A stretch of DNA of 64,000 nt from Nocardia pseudovaccinii NBRC 100343 (GTDB taxonomy: Bacteria > Actinomycetota > Actinomycetes > Mycobacteriales > Mycobacteriaceae): NCBI RefSeq assembly GCF_001613225.1, contig NZ_BDBY01000193.1:62001-126000 (forward strand), given 5' to 3'. How positions within the stretch are numbered: position 1 is the first letter of the stretch; every line of letters starts with the position of its first letter. Shown piece after piece: positions 7,013 through 15,773 of the stretch. The notes under the pieces are model-generated. The model was not told where the DNA came from, made no database searches, and saw only the letters and a program-made list of their open reading frames with translations. Position numbers and translations under genes: made by a program.

Positions 7013-9301
7013 ATGAGTACCGCCGCGCAGCAAGGCAGCCGAGTCGGCAACAGCGCGCGACCTGGACGCAATGATGCCGCGGCACAACAGGAATGGCATA
7101 AGACCGCATGCATCCTGTGTGAGAACAACTGCGGCCTGCTGATCCAGCTCGACGGCCGCAGCTTCGCCAAGATCCGCGGCGACAAGGACCACGTCGCCTC
7201 GGCCGGATACACCTGCAACAAGGCGCTGCGCCTGGACCACTACCAGAACGGCGGCACCCGCCTGACCACCCCCCTGCGCCGCGAAGCCGATGGCAGTTTC
7301 ACCGAAATCGACTGGGATACCGCGATTTCCGAGGTCGCCGCCCGACTCACCGCGGTCAAGTCCACCTATGGCGGCGACAAGATCTTCTTCTACGGCGGCG
7401 GGGGACAGGGCAACCACCTGGGTGGCGCCTACAGCGGCGCCCTACGCCGGGCACTGGGCAGTCGCTATCGCTCGACCGCGCTCGCCCAGGAGAAGACCGG
7501 CGAGGGCTGGGTCGACGCGCATTTGACCGGCGGCCACACCACCGGCGATTTCGAACGTGCCGAGGTTTCTGTCTTCCTCGGCAAGAATCCCTGGCAGTCA
7601 CACGGTGTGCCGCGTGCCCGCACCGTCCTGCAGCAGATCGCCAAGGATCCGGCCCGCACCATGATCGTGCTCGATCCGGTGCGCACCGAAACCGCCGATC
7701 TCGCCGATATCCACCTGCAGGTCCGCCCCGGCACCGACGCGTGGTGCCTGGCCGCGATGCTCGCCGTGCTGGTGCAAGACGATCTGCTCGATCACGCATT
7801 CCTCACCGAACACGCCGACCAGGTCGAGGCCGTCATCGCGGTGCTGCGCGATATCGATATCGCGTCTTATGCCGAAACCTGCGGTGTGCCAGTGGAATCG
7901 CTGCGCTCCGCCGCCCATCGGATCGGCACCGCGAGCAGTGTGGCCACCTATGAGGACCTGGGTGTCCAGCAGAGCCCCAACAGCACCCTGATCTCCTATT
8001 TGAACAAGCTGCTCTGGCTGCTCACCGGAAACTTCGCCAAACCCGGTGCCATGCAACCACATTCGTGGATGGCGCCGTTGGCGAACTACAGCCGTGACAT
8101 CAAACGCAGCCCGGTGACCGGCGCACCGATCCTCGGCGGCATGCTGTCGTGCAACTCGATCGCCGAGGAAATCCGCACCGATCACCCCGACCGGTTCCGG
8201 GCGATGATCATCGAATCCGCGAATCCGGCACATTCACTCGCCGATTCGACCGCCTTCCGCGCCGCACTGGACGCACTGGATCTGGTGGTGGTCATCGATG
8301 TCGCGTTCACCGAAACCGCACGCCACGCCGACTATGTGCTGCCCGCGGCCAGCCAGTTCGAGAAGTGGGAGGCCACCTTCTTCAATCTGGAGTTCCCGCA
8401 CAACACCTTCCATCTGCGCGCGCCGGTACTCGAACCGCTCCCCGGCACATTGCCCGAACCCGAGATCTACGCGCGCCTGCTTCGTGAACTCGGCGTCGTC
8501 GGTCGTGCCGAGCTGACGGTGCTGCGGACCGCCGCGAAACTCGGCCGCCGCCCCTACGCATTGGTCTTTGCCGCATTGTTGGCGATGAACAAGAAGATCG
8601 GCGGACTCGCCCCCTACCTGCTCTATGAAACCCTCGGCCCGACCCTGCCCGATGGTGCGCGCTCGGCCGCTGTGTTGTGGGCGCTCGCGCAGCGCGTCGC
8701 GAAGGTGCATCCGGCCGCAATGCGTCGAGCGGGTCACCTCGATGCCGATGCGCTGTTCGACGCCATCCTCGCGGGCCGCTCCGGAGTCACCTTCACCGTC
8801 GATGACTATCCGGACGCCTGGGACTATGTGCCACACCCGCGCATCCCGTTGGCGATCCCGGAATTGCTGCACGCGCTGCGCCAACTCCCGGCCACGCCCG
8901 CCACGCACACCAGTCCCGAATTCCCCTTTGTCCTGTCGGCCGGGGAACGGCGATCCTTCACTGCCAATACCATTTTCCGCGACAACAGCTGGCGTCGCCG
9001 CGATCCGGAGGGCGCGCTGCGCCTCAGTCCCGACGATGCCACCGCCCTCGGTCTCACCAGCGGTGAGCGCGCCCGCATCACCACCCGGCGCGGCAGCGCC
9101 GTGGCCGCGGTAGAGATCAACGACCGCATGCGGCCCGGGCATGCCTCGCTGCCCAACGGGCTTGGCCTGGACCTGCCCGATGGCACCCGCACCGGTGTGG
9201 CCGCGAATGAGCTCACCGATGCCGGTTGGCGCGATGCGATCGCCGGAACACCGTGGCACAAGCATGTTCCGGCCCGTATCGAACCGCTGCGCGAGGTGTA
9301 G
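7013..9301 (+). CDS. Molybdopterin (bis-MGD) oxidoreductase, formate-dehydrogenase-like
   Basis: A 762-residue single-chain oxidoreductase of the DMSO-reductase superfamily. The N-terminus has CILCENNCGLLI and YTCNKA, the cysteines of a [4Fe-4S] domain, followed by TTPLRR and the large Mo-bis-MGD domain. A C-terminal dinucleotide-binding domain is around residues 640-750 (NTIFRDNSWRRRDPEGALRL). No transport signal or electron-transfer partner subunit is adjacent, so it is probably cytoplasmic. A GGAGGA site precedes the ATG. A paralogue of similar layout lies at 16391-18544. Substrate is not predictable; such actinobacterial proteins are usually labelled formate-dehydrogenase-like. Confidence 0.88.
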   Translation: MSTAAQQGSRVGNSARPGRNDAAAQQEWHKTACILCENNCGLLIQLDGRSFAKIRGDKDHVASAGYTCNKALRLDHYQNGGTRLTTPLRREADGSFTEIDWDTAISEVAARLTAVKSTYGGDKIFFYGGGGQGNHLGGAYSGALRRALGSRYRSTALAQEKTGEGWVDAHLTGGHTTGDFERAEVSVFLGKNPWQSHGVPRARTVLQQIAKDPARTMIVLDPVRTETADLADIHLQVRPGTDAWCLAAMLAVLVQDDLLDHAFLTEHADQVEAVIAVLRDIDIASYAETCGVPVESLRSAAHRIGTASSVATYEDLGVQQSPNSTLISYLNKLLWLLTGNFAKPGAMQPHSWMAPLANYSRDIKRSPVTGAPILGGMLSCNSIAEEIRTDHPDRFRAMIIESANPAHSLADSTAFRAALDALDLVVVIDVAFTETARHADYVLPAASQFEKWEATFFNLEFPHNTFHLRAPVLEPLPGTLPEPEIYARLLRELGVVGRAELTVLRTAAKLGRRPYALVFAALLAMNKKIGGLAPYLLYETLGPTLPDGARSAAVLWALAQRVAKVHPAAMRRAGHLDADALFDAILAGRSGVTFTVDDYPDAWDYVPHPRIPLAIPELLHALRQLPATPATHTSPEFPFVLSAGERRSFTANTIFRDNSWRRRDPEGALRLSPDDATALGLTSGERARITTRRGSAVAAVEINDRMRPGHASLPNGLGLDLPDGTRTGVAANELTDAGWRDAIAGTPWHKHVPARIEPLREV

Positions 9302-9489
9302 CTTTTCGTGGACGAGCCACGCGGTGATCGCATCATTTCCGTGCGATCGAACAGATTCGCCCAGATCGGACAATTACGGCACACATGTCGGCGCTGATAC
9401 CGATCTGCGTGCGGCTGGGCCTGTGAGCAACCGAACTTCGTGACGCTCCAGTGCTTTTCGCGCACATGGCGACACCGTACAGTCGGCCC

Positions 9490-9876
9490 ATGGTTTTCCG
9501 GCTCGAGCTGCAACCTGCCCCGCCCCTGCCCCTGACACCCAACTGTGTGGTGCATACCGGGACGGTGCGACTATTCGTCACCGGCACGCTCATCCACACC
9601 TCCGGAGCCCCCGCCGAACCGTTCGGCTTCTTCCTTCCGAACACCCGTCCCCTGCCCGAAGACGCGCCCGAACCGCACCTGTGGGCGGAGATGCATCTGA
9701 TGACCGCCACCGCCACCGCGGCATCCGGAAACTTCCCGTTCGGCATCACCCACACCCAGGCGGCCTACGTCCCGGACCCGCGCGCCGGCCTGCACCGCTG
9801 GCTCCACCTCACCGCCGCCGCCCACCCCGCCCGAGAACTCCGCCTCGGCTACCGGGTCACGGTTCAAACCCCCTGA
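9490..9876 (+). CDS. Hypothetical protein
   Basis: About 128 residues from the ATG at 9490, with no recognised domain. It is rich in Pro, Thr and His (for example EDAPEPHLWAEMHLM), has no membrane segment and no signal peptide. The frame is open from 9451, so a longer start is possible. Codon third positions are strongly G/C, as in neighbouring genes. The antisense frames are also open, which lowers confidence. Confidence 0.5.
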   Translation: MVFRLELQPAPPLPLTPNCVVHTGTVRLFVTGTLIHTSGAPAEPFGFFLPNTRPLPEDAPEPHLWAEMHLMTATATAASGNFPFGITHTQAAYVPDPRAGLHRWLHLTAAAHPARELRLGYRVTVQTP

Positions 9877-10291
9877 TCGGTCTCGGCGGCGTGCACCGAG
9901 GTGTGACCGCATCCGCCTAGGTCCACGCGAGGGTCGACTCGCGCCGTGGAGTGGCCGTGGGCCCACGTGATCGGCAGACTCCCGGCCGGGACAGCCAGGC
10001 AATGGCAGCACCCGCAGCGGTCGCCACCGTCGTCGAACTCCGCTGATGCCCGATCATCGCCGATAGACGACCACAGATTCGTATCCAGCATCACCGCGGA
10101 GGTGGTCCGCACGGCTTCTGCTCTCGATATCGCAGTTCCGAGCAGAGCGAGCACAGGACGGCAATGTGGCCATTTAGGACGAAATCGCGACTTGGCCGAG
10201 TGATCCGACGTCGAGCATGTCGCCGTCACAGCCGGTGGTTTCGGGCAATCCCGAGGTTCCTCATTGTGGCCCTTGTCACTTCCAGGAATCC
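9877..10291. other. Gene-free stretch before a TetR gene
   Basis: About 415 bp without a convincing gene. A leftward frame around 10060-10140 contains SAVMLDTNLWSSIGDD, which faintly resembles the first strand of a PIN-domain toxin, but no further PIN motifs follow. It is treated as a possible relic only. Confidence 0.4.
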
Positions 10292-10315
10292 AACCTACTG
10301 TGTGCTCAGTAGGTT
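10292..10315. promoter_or_regulatory. 24-bp inverted repeat, probable TetR operator
   Basis: Perfect 9-bp arms AACCTACTG (10292-10300) and CAGTAGGTT (10307-10315) are separated by TGTGCT, 16 bp before the TetR start codon. This is typical of an autoregulatory operator. Confidence 0.65.
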
Positions 10316-10331
10316 TGAACGAAGGAGTTCG

Positions 10332-10952
10332 GTGTCCGGTCAACAGCCCCTCACCCCACGGCGATACGACTCGTTGCTCGCCAAGGGGGAGGACCGGAAG
10401 GCGCGTATCCTCGCGGTCGCACAACGGCTGCTCGCGCGCAATGGGTGGCGCAACACATCACTCGCCCAGATCGCCCGGGAAGCCGGGGTCACGACGGCGG
10501 GATTGTTGCATCACTTCGAATCCAAGTCGCAGCTGCTACACGAGGTGCTCGACAGCCGCGACAACGACGACGACCTGCACTGGGATCGCGAGGCCGACCT
10601 CATCGAGGTACTCAACGGGGTGGCCGACCGATTCCAACGATCGCCGGAGCTGATCGGCTCGTATACGGTCCTGCTCATCGAGAACCTGGACCCGGGCGCG
10701 CCGCTGCATGAACGGTTGCAGAACCGGTACCGCGCGGCGGTCGAATCCCTCACCACGACCATCCGGCTCGGCCAGCGCGCCGGTTGGTACCGCACCGACC
10801 TCGATCCCGCCGTCAAGGCCGTCGAGATCATCGCTTTTCTCAACGGAATGGAAACTACATGGCTGCTCGACCCCTCGATTCCATTAATAGAAGCATTCCG
10901 GGGGTACACACGCTCGCTGGCTCGCGAGCTCGCGCCCGTCGCTATCCCATGA
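10332..10952 (+). CDS. TetR/AcrR-family regulator
   Basis: A 206-residue protein from a GTG at 10332, chosen because AAGGAG lies just before it and the longer frame would run through the operator. The DNA-binding domain has QRLLARNGWRNTSLAQIA and VTTAGLLHHFESKSQLL. The C-terminal half resembles the TetR_C domains of YcdC/BetI-like proteins. The stop overlaps the start of the next gene in an ATGA, so the two are translationally coupled. The regulator may therefore control the unknown gene that follows. Confidence 0.85.
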   Translation: MSGQQPLTPRRYDSLLAKGEDRKARILAVAQRLLARNGWRNTSLAQIAREAGVTTAGLLHHFESKSQLLHEVLDSRDNDDDLHWDREADLIEVLNGVADRFQRSPELIGSYTVLLIENLDPGAPLHERLQNRYRAAVESLTTTIRLGQRAGWYRTDLDPAVKAVEIIAFLNGMETTWLLDPSIPLIEAFRGYTRSLARELAPVAIP

Positions 10953-11449
10953 GGTACCGGCTGTGCGTCCTCGCACCCAGCACGGTCGATGTGATCCGCT
11001 ACGCCGGGGGGTGGCTCTGCGATCGAGTACTGGCTGGGTGGGAGGTCACGGTGCTGGTTTCCGACTCCGACCATGTTCGGCCATTGCGAATCCTGGGGAC
11101 CGACGCATTCGACCTGGAGACGGCATTGTCTGCGCGGGTAGGCACCCCGGTTCCGCAGGCAGTCGCGGTGGCAGGGGAATTGCTCGAATCCGATGACCGG
11201 GTGCGTGAGGGGCTGTTCGAGGTGCTGGGCAGGGGGCGTACCGAGGTCACGCTGTGGGGGAATTGTCCGGCGGCGATCGACTCGCAGTTGCGCGTGGTCC
11301 GCCACGAAGTGAGCAATGCGGCGAGAACTTTCAAAGCCCAAGCGCTGCGCGCCGCCGCGCAGTCGGCCGATCTGGCCGACACCTCTGAGCTATTCCGCAG
11401 CACCCTGTGGTCGTCGGTGCGGGCCTGCGATCTGGTTCCGGCGGTCTGA
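10949..11449 (+). CDS. Conserved-looking hypothetical protein coupled to a TetR gene
   Basis: A 166-residue protein starting MRYRLCVLAPSTVDVIRY. It looks soluble. It has an alternating hydrophobic N-terminal half (GWLCDRVLAGWEVTVLVSD) like a small alpha/beta domain and a helical C-terminus rich in Ala. I do not recognise a family. The ATGA overlap with the upstream TetR gene shows they are made from one message, so it may be a partner or the main target of that regulator. A decayed aldehyde dehydrogenase fragment starts 30 bp downstream. Confidence 0.65.
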   Translation: MRYRLCVLAPSTVDVIRYAGGWLCDRVLAGWEVTVLVSDSDHVRPLRILGTDAFDLETALSARVGTPVPQAVAVAGELLESDDRVREGLFEVLGRGRTEVTLWGNCPAAIDSQLRVVRHEVSNAARTFKAQALRAAAQSADLADTSELFRSTLWSSVRACDLVPAV

Positions 11450-11479
11450 GCCCGCCGCAAGATCGGGGGGACAGGTCCT

Positions 11480-11659
11480 GTGCTCAGAGCCGCCATCAAC
11501 CACGTACGTCGCGCCTTCGACACGGCCGCGCGGGCCACCGACGTCGGTTTCTGTATCCGTTACCTCGGGCAGTTGAACACGGCTCTGCTGAATCATCGGG
11601 AAGAGTTGCGCGAGTTGATCATTGCCGAGGTCGGCGCGACTCGGATGCCGACGGTATAG
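11480..11659 (+). pseudogene. Aldehyde dehydrogenase N-terminal remnant
   Basis: A 59-residue frame from GTG 11480 contains AFDTAARATD, LGQLNTALLNHREELREL and IIAEVGATRMPT. This pattern corresponds to residues roughly 50-110 of NAD-dependent aldehyde dehydrogenases. It stops at 11659 and no catalytic Cys/Glu region follows. It is a truncated relic, not a working enzyme. A DIPIGIVGNYA phrase in another frame just downstream may be a further piece. Confidence 0.55.
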
Positions 11660-11798
11660 CAACCACCTGGACATTCCGATCGGCATTGTCGGCAACTACG
11701 CCATCGGGCATCGGCCGCGAGTCCGGTGTTTCCGGGCTCGGCGTCGGCTGTGGCCGTGTCTGTTCGACGGTGGCCCACTCGGGAAAGGTTGGATCGTA

Positions 11799-12773
11799 TT
11801 GTCCGCGCTGAGTGATGGTGCCGATGTGGGCGCACTGGTTCCTTCGTTACTGGGAGAACGTCGGTGTTTTACTGCGCGGGAGGCGGCGGCCGCCGCCGGG
11901 GTTTCGCTGCCGCGCGCTCTCCGATATTGGCGCGCACTGGGCTACCCGCCGGTGGGTGACGCGACGGTGGATTTCACTTCCTCCGATGTCGAAATGCTGC
12001 GTCTGATGGCGGGTTACGTCGATGAAGGCATCATCGACGAACCGGATTCGCTGCGGCTGACCCGCATGCTGAGCCGAGCCATCGCCCATCTGGTGCGGTT
12101 GCAGGTGGAGATCGTCGCCGACCAGCGACTACGCCACGGCACTGCCGGTTCGCTGGATCCGGCGGCGGCGCTGGCCGAGCGGATACCCGAAGTACAGCGG
12201 GTCCTCGGCCAACTCTGGCGGCGTCAACTGGACGCGGCATTGCCGGGATCGGATGGCGCTGCCGAAAATGAGACAGAGTCGGCGGCAATCGGATTCGCCG
12301 ATATTGTCGGTTTCACCGAACTGAGTCGGTTGCGCTCCGACAGCGCGCTGACCCGGATCGTCACGCGCTTCGAATACCGGGCCACCGAGATCATCTCCGA
12401 ATGCGGGGGGCAGGTGGTCAAGATGCTCGGTGACGAGGTTCTGTTCCTATCCGAAAACGCTACGGTGGTAGCCGACATCGCCACGCGACTGGTGTCGGCG
12501 TTCGCAGCCGACGCCGATATCGCCGGGCTACGAGTGGGTTTGGCGTACGGCCCGGTGGTCAGGCATCTGGGCGACGTGTTCGGTACGACGGTGAATCTGG
12601 CCAGCCGGCTCACCGCGCTTGCCGAGCCCGGCAGCGTGCTCGTCGCCCCCGAGGTGGCCGACGCCCTCGACGGGCATCCCGGTTTCGGCGTGCGTCGGAT
12701 GGCGTCCCGTGATATCCGCGGCATCGGGGCGGTCGCTCCGGCCCTGCTCATCCGGCAGCGGCCGGGCGCGTGA
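11799..12773 (+). CDS. Class III adenylyl cyclase with N-terminal regulatory domain
   Basis: About 324 residues from a TTG at 11799; the frame is open further upstream, but the extension is Arg-rich and unlike the family. Residues 1-150 form an all-helical regulatory region (AREAAAAAGVSLPRALRYWR and LTRMLSRAIAHLVRLQVE), like the autoinhibitory domain of Rv1264-type cyclases. The cyclase domain follows: FADIVGFTEL (metal-binding Asp168), VVKMLGDEVLF (Lys208, Asp212) and FGTTVNLASRL (transition-state Asn/Arg). It should make cAMP from ATP in the cytoplasm, possibly in response to pH or fatty acids as in Rv1264. A cAMP-sensing Crp is not in this window. Confidence 0.85.
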   Translation: MSALSDGADVGALVPSLLGERRCFTAREAAAAAGVSLPRALRYWRALGYPPVGDATVDFTSSDVEMLRLMAGYVDEGIIDEPDSLRLTRMLSRAIAHLVRLQVEIVADQRLRHGTAGSLDPAAALAERIPEVQRVLGQLWRRQLDAALPGSDGAAENETESAAIGFADIVGFTELSRLRSDSALTRIVTRFEYRATEIISECGGQVVKMLGDEVLFLSENATVVADIATRLVSAFAADADIAGLRVGLAYGPVVRHLGDVFGTTVNLASRLTALAEPGSVLVAPEVADALDGHPGFGVRRMASRDIRGIGAVAPALLIRQRPGA

Positions 12774-12828
12774 GATCGCCGTCACAACGCATGCGGAGCA
12801 ACGAATTACAGCCATACCGTGAGCGCGG

Positions 12829-12981
12829 ATGACATCGGTCGGCATCATGGTCAAAACGATCCCGCCGGGGTTCGTCATTTCTGAGGAAGTCGGCTACGTC
12901 ACCGGGCAGATCCTCGGCGTCAGCGGCTCGCGCAAACTTGACCAGCCTGATCAGGAAGAAGACGCGATCCGTCCTGAATGA
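12829..12981 (+). pseudogene. Short-chain dehydrogenase C-terminal remnant
   Basis: A frame from ATG 12829 has VISEEVGYVTGQILGVSG, which is the C-terminal strand of classical SDR enzymes (typically SEEAGYVTGQ.L.V.GG). The preceding DIGRHHGQNDPAGVRHF, which fits the helix before it, is in a different frame, so there is a frameshift. No Rossmann or Tyr-x3-Lys region is present. It is a relic in the same decayed stretch as the aldehyde dehydrogenase piece. Confidence 0.5.
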
Positions 12982-13068
12982 CGTGCTGGGCAAGGAACTC
13001 GTCGAGGAGCGCGACGATGTCGAGCCGGGCCCCGGCCAGACACCGACCGGTAGCCAGGCGAAAACGTT

Positions 13069-13347
13069 ATGACAGCGGTGCTGAACCAAGCGGCCGTGCT
13101 GGTGACGCTGCTCGGGTTGCTCGCCGCCGCGTGCGTCGGGATGCGCCTGCGTCGGATCCAGCCCACGCTCCCGGTGTTGACCGATTTCCTGGTGGCCGCA
13201 GGGCTGATCCGGCTGGCCGATGAACCGTCATGGACCTCGCTCGCCGTCGCCGTCAGGATGTTGCTCAATACGGAGTTGCGTTCTCTCGCAGCGGGACGTG
13301 CGCGAACTCCTGGAACTCGATCGCCACCACGTGCGCCGCGCGGCTGA
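13069..13347 (+). CDS. Small membrane protein, possibly C-terminally altered
   Basis: A 92-residue product with one clear N-terminal transmembrane helix (AAVLVTLLGLLAAACVGMRL) and a second hydrophobic stretch around residues 42-65. After RMLLNTELRSL the composition turns Arg/Pro-rich and the frame appears to leave its natural track, so the true C-terminus may be lost by a frameshift near 13270. Function is unknown. The segment 13348-13524 that follows holds no convincing gene. Confidence 0.45.
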   Translation: MTAVLNQAAVLVTLLGLLAAACVGMRLRRIQPTLPVLTDFLVAAGLIRLADEPSWTSLAVAVRMLLNTELRSLAAGRARTPGTRSPPRAPRG

Positions 13348-13524
13348 GCTTGTCGGGGTCGCTGGAACATCCCGGCCGACCTCGAGGACATCCAAGTCGG
13401 GCTGGATGTCGCAGTCTCCCCGCAGCAAGGCCGAATAATCACTTCGCCGACACCGGCCGCGGCTGTGCGCTCCGGGAAGTATGCACGAGCAGGGCGGGCT
13501 TGCTGTGATCACCCGGCTGTGGGG

Positions 13525-13929
13525 TCAACGTCCGGGGATCGGGAGGTCGCCCTCGATGTACTGGGCGCGGCCGTCGGCGAAAGACCAGTCGTCAGGGCCG
13601 TTTTCGAAGTAGCTGATGAACAGGTCCTTGCCGTCGACACCGACGCGGGCGAGTTGGTCGGCCAGTGTCCGGTACAGATGTTGCTTGTCCTGCGTGCTGC
13701 GGCCGCGCTGGGTGAAGACGTGAACGACGACGGTGCCGGGGGTGCGCTCGAAGCCGAGCCCGGCATCGAGGGCGACGATCTCGTCCGGATCGTGTTGGGT
13801 GATGATCTGGAATCGGTCGCGCTCGGGAATCTTCAGAACATCGACGAGAGATTGCTGGATGGCGTCGGCGATGGCCCGGATGTCCTCGGGGCGGCGTCCG
13901 CGGATGAGGTCGATGCGTACCAGGGGCAC
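13525..13929 (-). CDS. Tautomerase-superfamily protein, malonate semialdehyde decarboxylase-like
   Basis: A 134-residue protein from GTG 13929, so that after Met removal Pro1 is the catalytic base (PLVRIDLIRGR). Asp37 (PERDRF) and the RGRS pair align with Asp37 and Arg73/Arg75 of malonate semialdehyde decarboxylase (MSAD), and the late ENGPDDWSFADGRAQYIEGD segment also matches that group. It probably acts on small keto or semialdehyde acids; relatives include cis-CaaD, so dehalogenation is an alternative. The longer frame to 14007 was rejected because it would bury Pro1. It forms a leftward set with the small gene at 14036-14287. Confidence 0.82.
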   Translation of the reverse strand: MPLVRIDLIRGRRPEDIRAIADAIQQSLVDVLKIPERDRFQIITQHDPDEIVALDAGLGFERTPGTVVVHVFTQRGRSTQDKQHLYRTLADQLARVGVDGKDLFISYFENGPDDWSFADGRAQYIEGDLPIPGR

Positions 13930-14035
13930 GGTAGGGCTCCTATCGGGTCGTGACAACCGTTGTGGCGGCGCGGGTTCGGTCAGGAGCACCGGCTGGGTGC
14001 AGGTCACCCATGGTGCAGCTGAAGAATCGTCCGGG

Positions 14036-14287
14036 TCAGTCGCTCACCGACTGGGCTGGGTCCCGCCAGTAATTGTTCGCCGCGGCGATGGTCTGGAAGT
14101 TGGTGGCCACGACCTGGGAGGTGGCGATGAGGCTTTCCGCGTCCTCGGAGTACACCGGACGTAGACCACGACGAACTTCGGCATCGGGCTGAGTGAGCCC
14201 GATGACTTTGCGGGACAGGGTCATTGCGAGTTGGAACCCTTCCTCGGGTCCAGCGGTGATCAGGGTGGGAAGCCAGGTGTCGGCCAT
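14036..14287 (-). CDS. Hypothetical small protein
   Basis: An 83-residue protein from ATG 14287, with AAGGAAC as a likely ribosome site. It has no membrane segment and no recognised domain; the middle reads LAMTLSRKVIGLTQPDAEVR. It lies 106 bp upstream of the MSAD-like tautomerase on the same strand and downstream of the nitronate monooxygenase remnant, so it may be co-transcribed with the tautomerase. Confidence 0.55.
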   Translation of the reverse strand: MADTWLPTLITAGPEEGFQLAMTLSRKVIGLTQPDAEVRRGLRPVYSEDAESLIATSQVVATNFQTIAAANNYWRDPAQSVSD

Positions 14288-14475
14288 GATGGATGTTCCT
14301 TTCGGTTCGATTTTGCGTGGGTGGGAGCGGAGCTCAGGTGGTGTCGTGTGCGGCCGAACCAGAAACTGGCGGCGCGGGGTGGTGGTGATCGACTCCCGGA
14401 GGTGGGTGACGACGAGGGCGACGCGGTCGGTGCCGATGCGGCGGTAGCCGGTGCCGGCCCACTGGTTCACCGTCG

Positions 14476-14735
14476 CTAGCGAGCTGAAACCCGTTCGAAG
14501 GTCACGAGACGATCGTGGCCTGCTCGGGTCCCGGGCGGCACCAGCAGTTCGGCCGCCTCCTCCGTCGTACGACGGACGATATCGCCAGCGGGTGCGATGC
14601 CGTGAATCAGTCCAGCGACCTCGCCTACGATCATGGTGGCGACATCGAAACGGGCGCCGGACGCCGTATCCATGGGTGCGAGCACGATCGGATACCCGAG
14701 GTCGAAGGCGCGGGTGAGGCGGGTCTGCAACAGCG
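14476..14735 (-). pseudogene. Nitronate monooxygenase with large internal deletion
   Basis: Read leftwards, the frame joins an N-terminal piece (LLQTRLTRAFDLGYPIVLAP, MDTASGARF) directly to a C-terminal piece (MIVGEVAGLIHGIAPAGDIV). In intact nitronate monooxygenases these pieces are separated by roughly 250-280 residues that carry the FMN-binding barrel. The deletion is in frame, but the product could not bind FMN. It sits next to a LysR gene on the same strand. Confidence 0.6.
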
Positions 14736-14861
14736 AAGTCTCTTTCGATCGGTTCTTACCCCGCTGGTTACGCCCGGGGAAGCGGTGCTGGAAGAACCGT
14801 AAGGCCGCTGTGGTTTCAGATCCAACGATTGTTTGTGATGGGTGCCATCTGGATGAGAGAA

Positions 14862-15773
14862 CTATTGCTGCGCCGCTGAGGTCCCGCCCCCGACAATCCG
14901 CAAGTTCGGAGCCTGGCTCGCCGCGCGCAAGTGCTCGAGGAAGCGCGAAACGGCGGGCGAGGGAAGAACATCGGCCCGTCGAACGAAGACGGTTCCCGCC
15001 CACCGTTCGGCTTCAGGAAGCCGATGTACGCGAACCAGCTCCCGCGAGACGCTCTGTTCCACCACCCCTGCAGGCAGCAGAGTGATGCCCATTCCGGCCG
15101 CGACGCAGCCGAGAATTCCCTCGAGTGTGCCGAATTCCAGGCAACGCACCCCGACCGCGCCACGAGCCAGCAAGATATTCTCCAAACGCCTGCGATACGA
15201 ACAGCCGGCCCGAAAGACCAGGATCTTAGGACTGCGCAACACAGTGTCGAGTACTGTGACCCGCCCAGCGGTGACGATCACCAACTCCTCGACAAAGACT
15301 TCGGTTTCGACGAGTTCGTCCAGTTGCACCGGGCCGGCCACCAGAGCACCCTCGAGGTGGTAGTCGAGAACCGCCTGGACCAGGTCGTCGGTCGGTCCGG
15401 TCGTCAGCGAAAGGTCCACCCGAGGGTGGTTGTCGGCGAAGGCGGACAGTACCGCCGGAAGCCTCAGCCCCGCCGTCGTCTCCATCGCACCCACTCGCAG
15501 CGACCCGCTGGGATCGGCCTCGTCATCTACCGCGCATCGTGCCTCATCCATGAGCCTGTCGATACGCTCGGCATAGGGAAGCAACCGCTCCCCGGCGTTC
15601 GTCAGCGCTACACCCCTGGCGTGCCTGCGGAAGAGAGAAACGCCGAGTTCCTTCTCCAGGGCATTGATCCGGGCGCTGATGTTCGACTGCACCGTGTGCA
15701 ATTCCTGTGCGGCTCTGGTGATGCCGCTCGTTCGGGACACCGCCAAGAAGATCCGCAGGTCGGAAAGTTCCAT
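14862..15773 (-). CDS. LysR-family transcriptional regulator
   Basis: A 303-residue protein starting MELSDLRIFLAVSRTSG at ATG 15773. The helix-turn-helix spans residues 18-45 (ITRAAQELHTVQSNISARIN), followed by LEKELGVSLFRRH and the periplasmic-binding-like effector domain (residues 90-290). LysR proteins normally control a divergent neighbour, but 15774-16390 holds no intact gene. Its original target may be lost, or may be the truncated nitronate monooxygenase on the same strand. Confidence 0.85.
   Translation of the reverse strand: MELSDLRIFLAVSRTSGITRAAQELHTVQSNISARINALEKELGVSLFRRHARGVALTNAGERLLPYAERIDRLMDEARCAVDDEADPSGSLRVGAMETTAGLRLPAVLSAFADNHPRVDLSLTTGPTDDLVQAVLDYHLEGALVAGPVQLDELVETEVFVEELVIVTAGRVTVLDTVLRSPKILVFRAGCSYRRRLENILLARGAVGVRCLEFGTLEGILGCVAAGMGITLLPAGVVEQSVSRELVRVHRLPEAERWAGTVFVRRADVLPSPAVSRFLEHLRAASQAPNLRIVGGGTSAAQQ

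Noticed and set aside
10060-10140. Leftward PIN-domain toxin start (MLDTNLWSSIGDD)
   Set aside because: Only the first strand resembles PIN; no later acidic motif and no antitoxin partner were found.
12951-13442. Leftward open frame with cytochrome P450-like end (CLAGARLDIVALLDEFL in one frame)
   Set aside because: The similarity is short, lacks a convincing haem loop and lies in a different frame from the long open frame.
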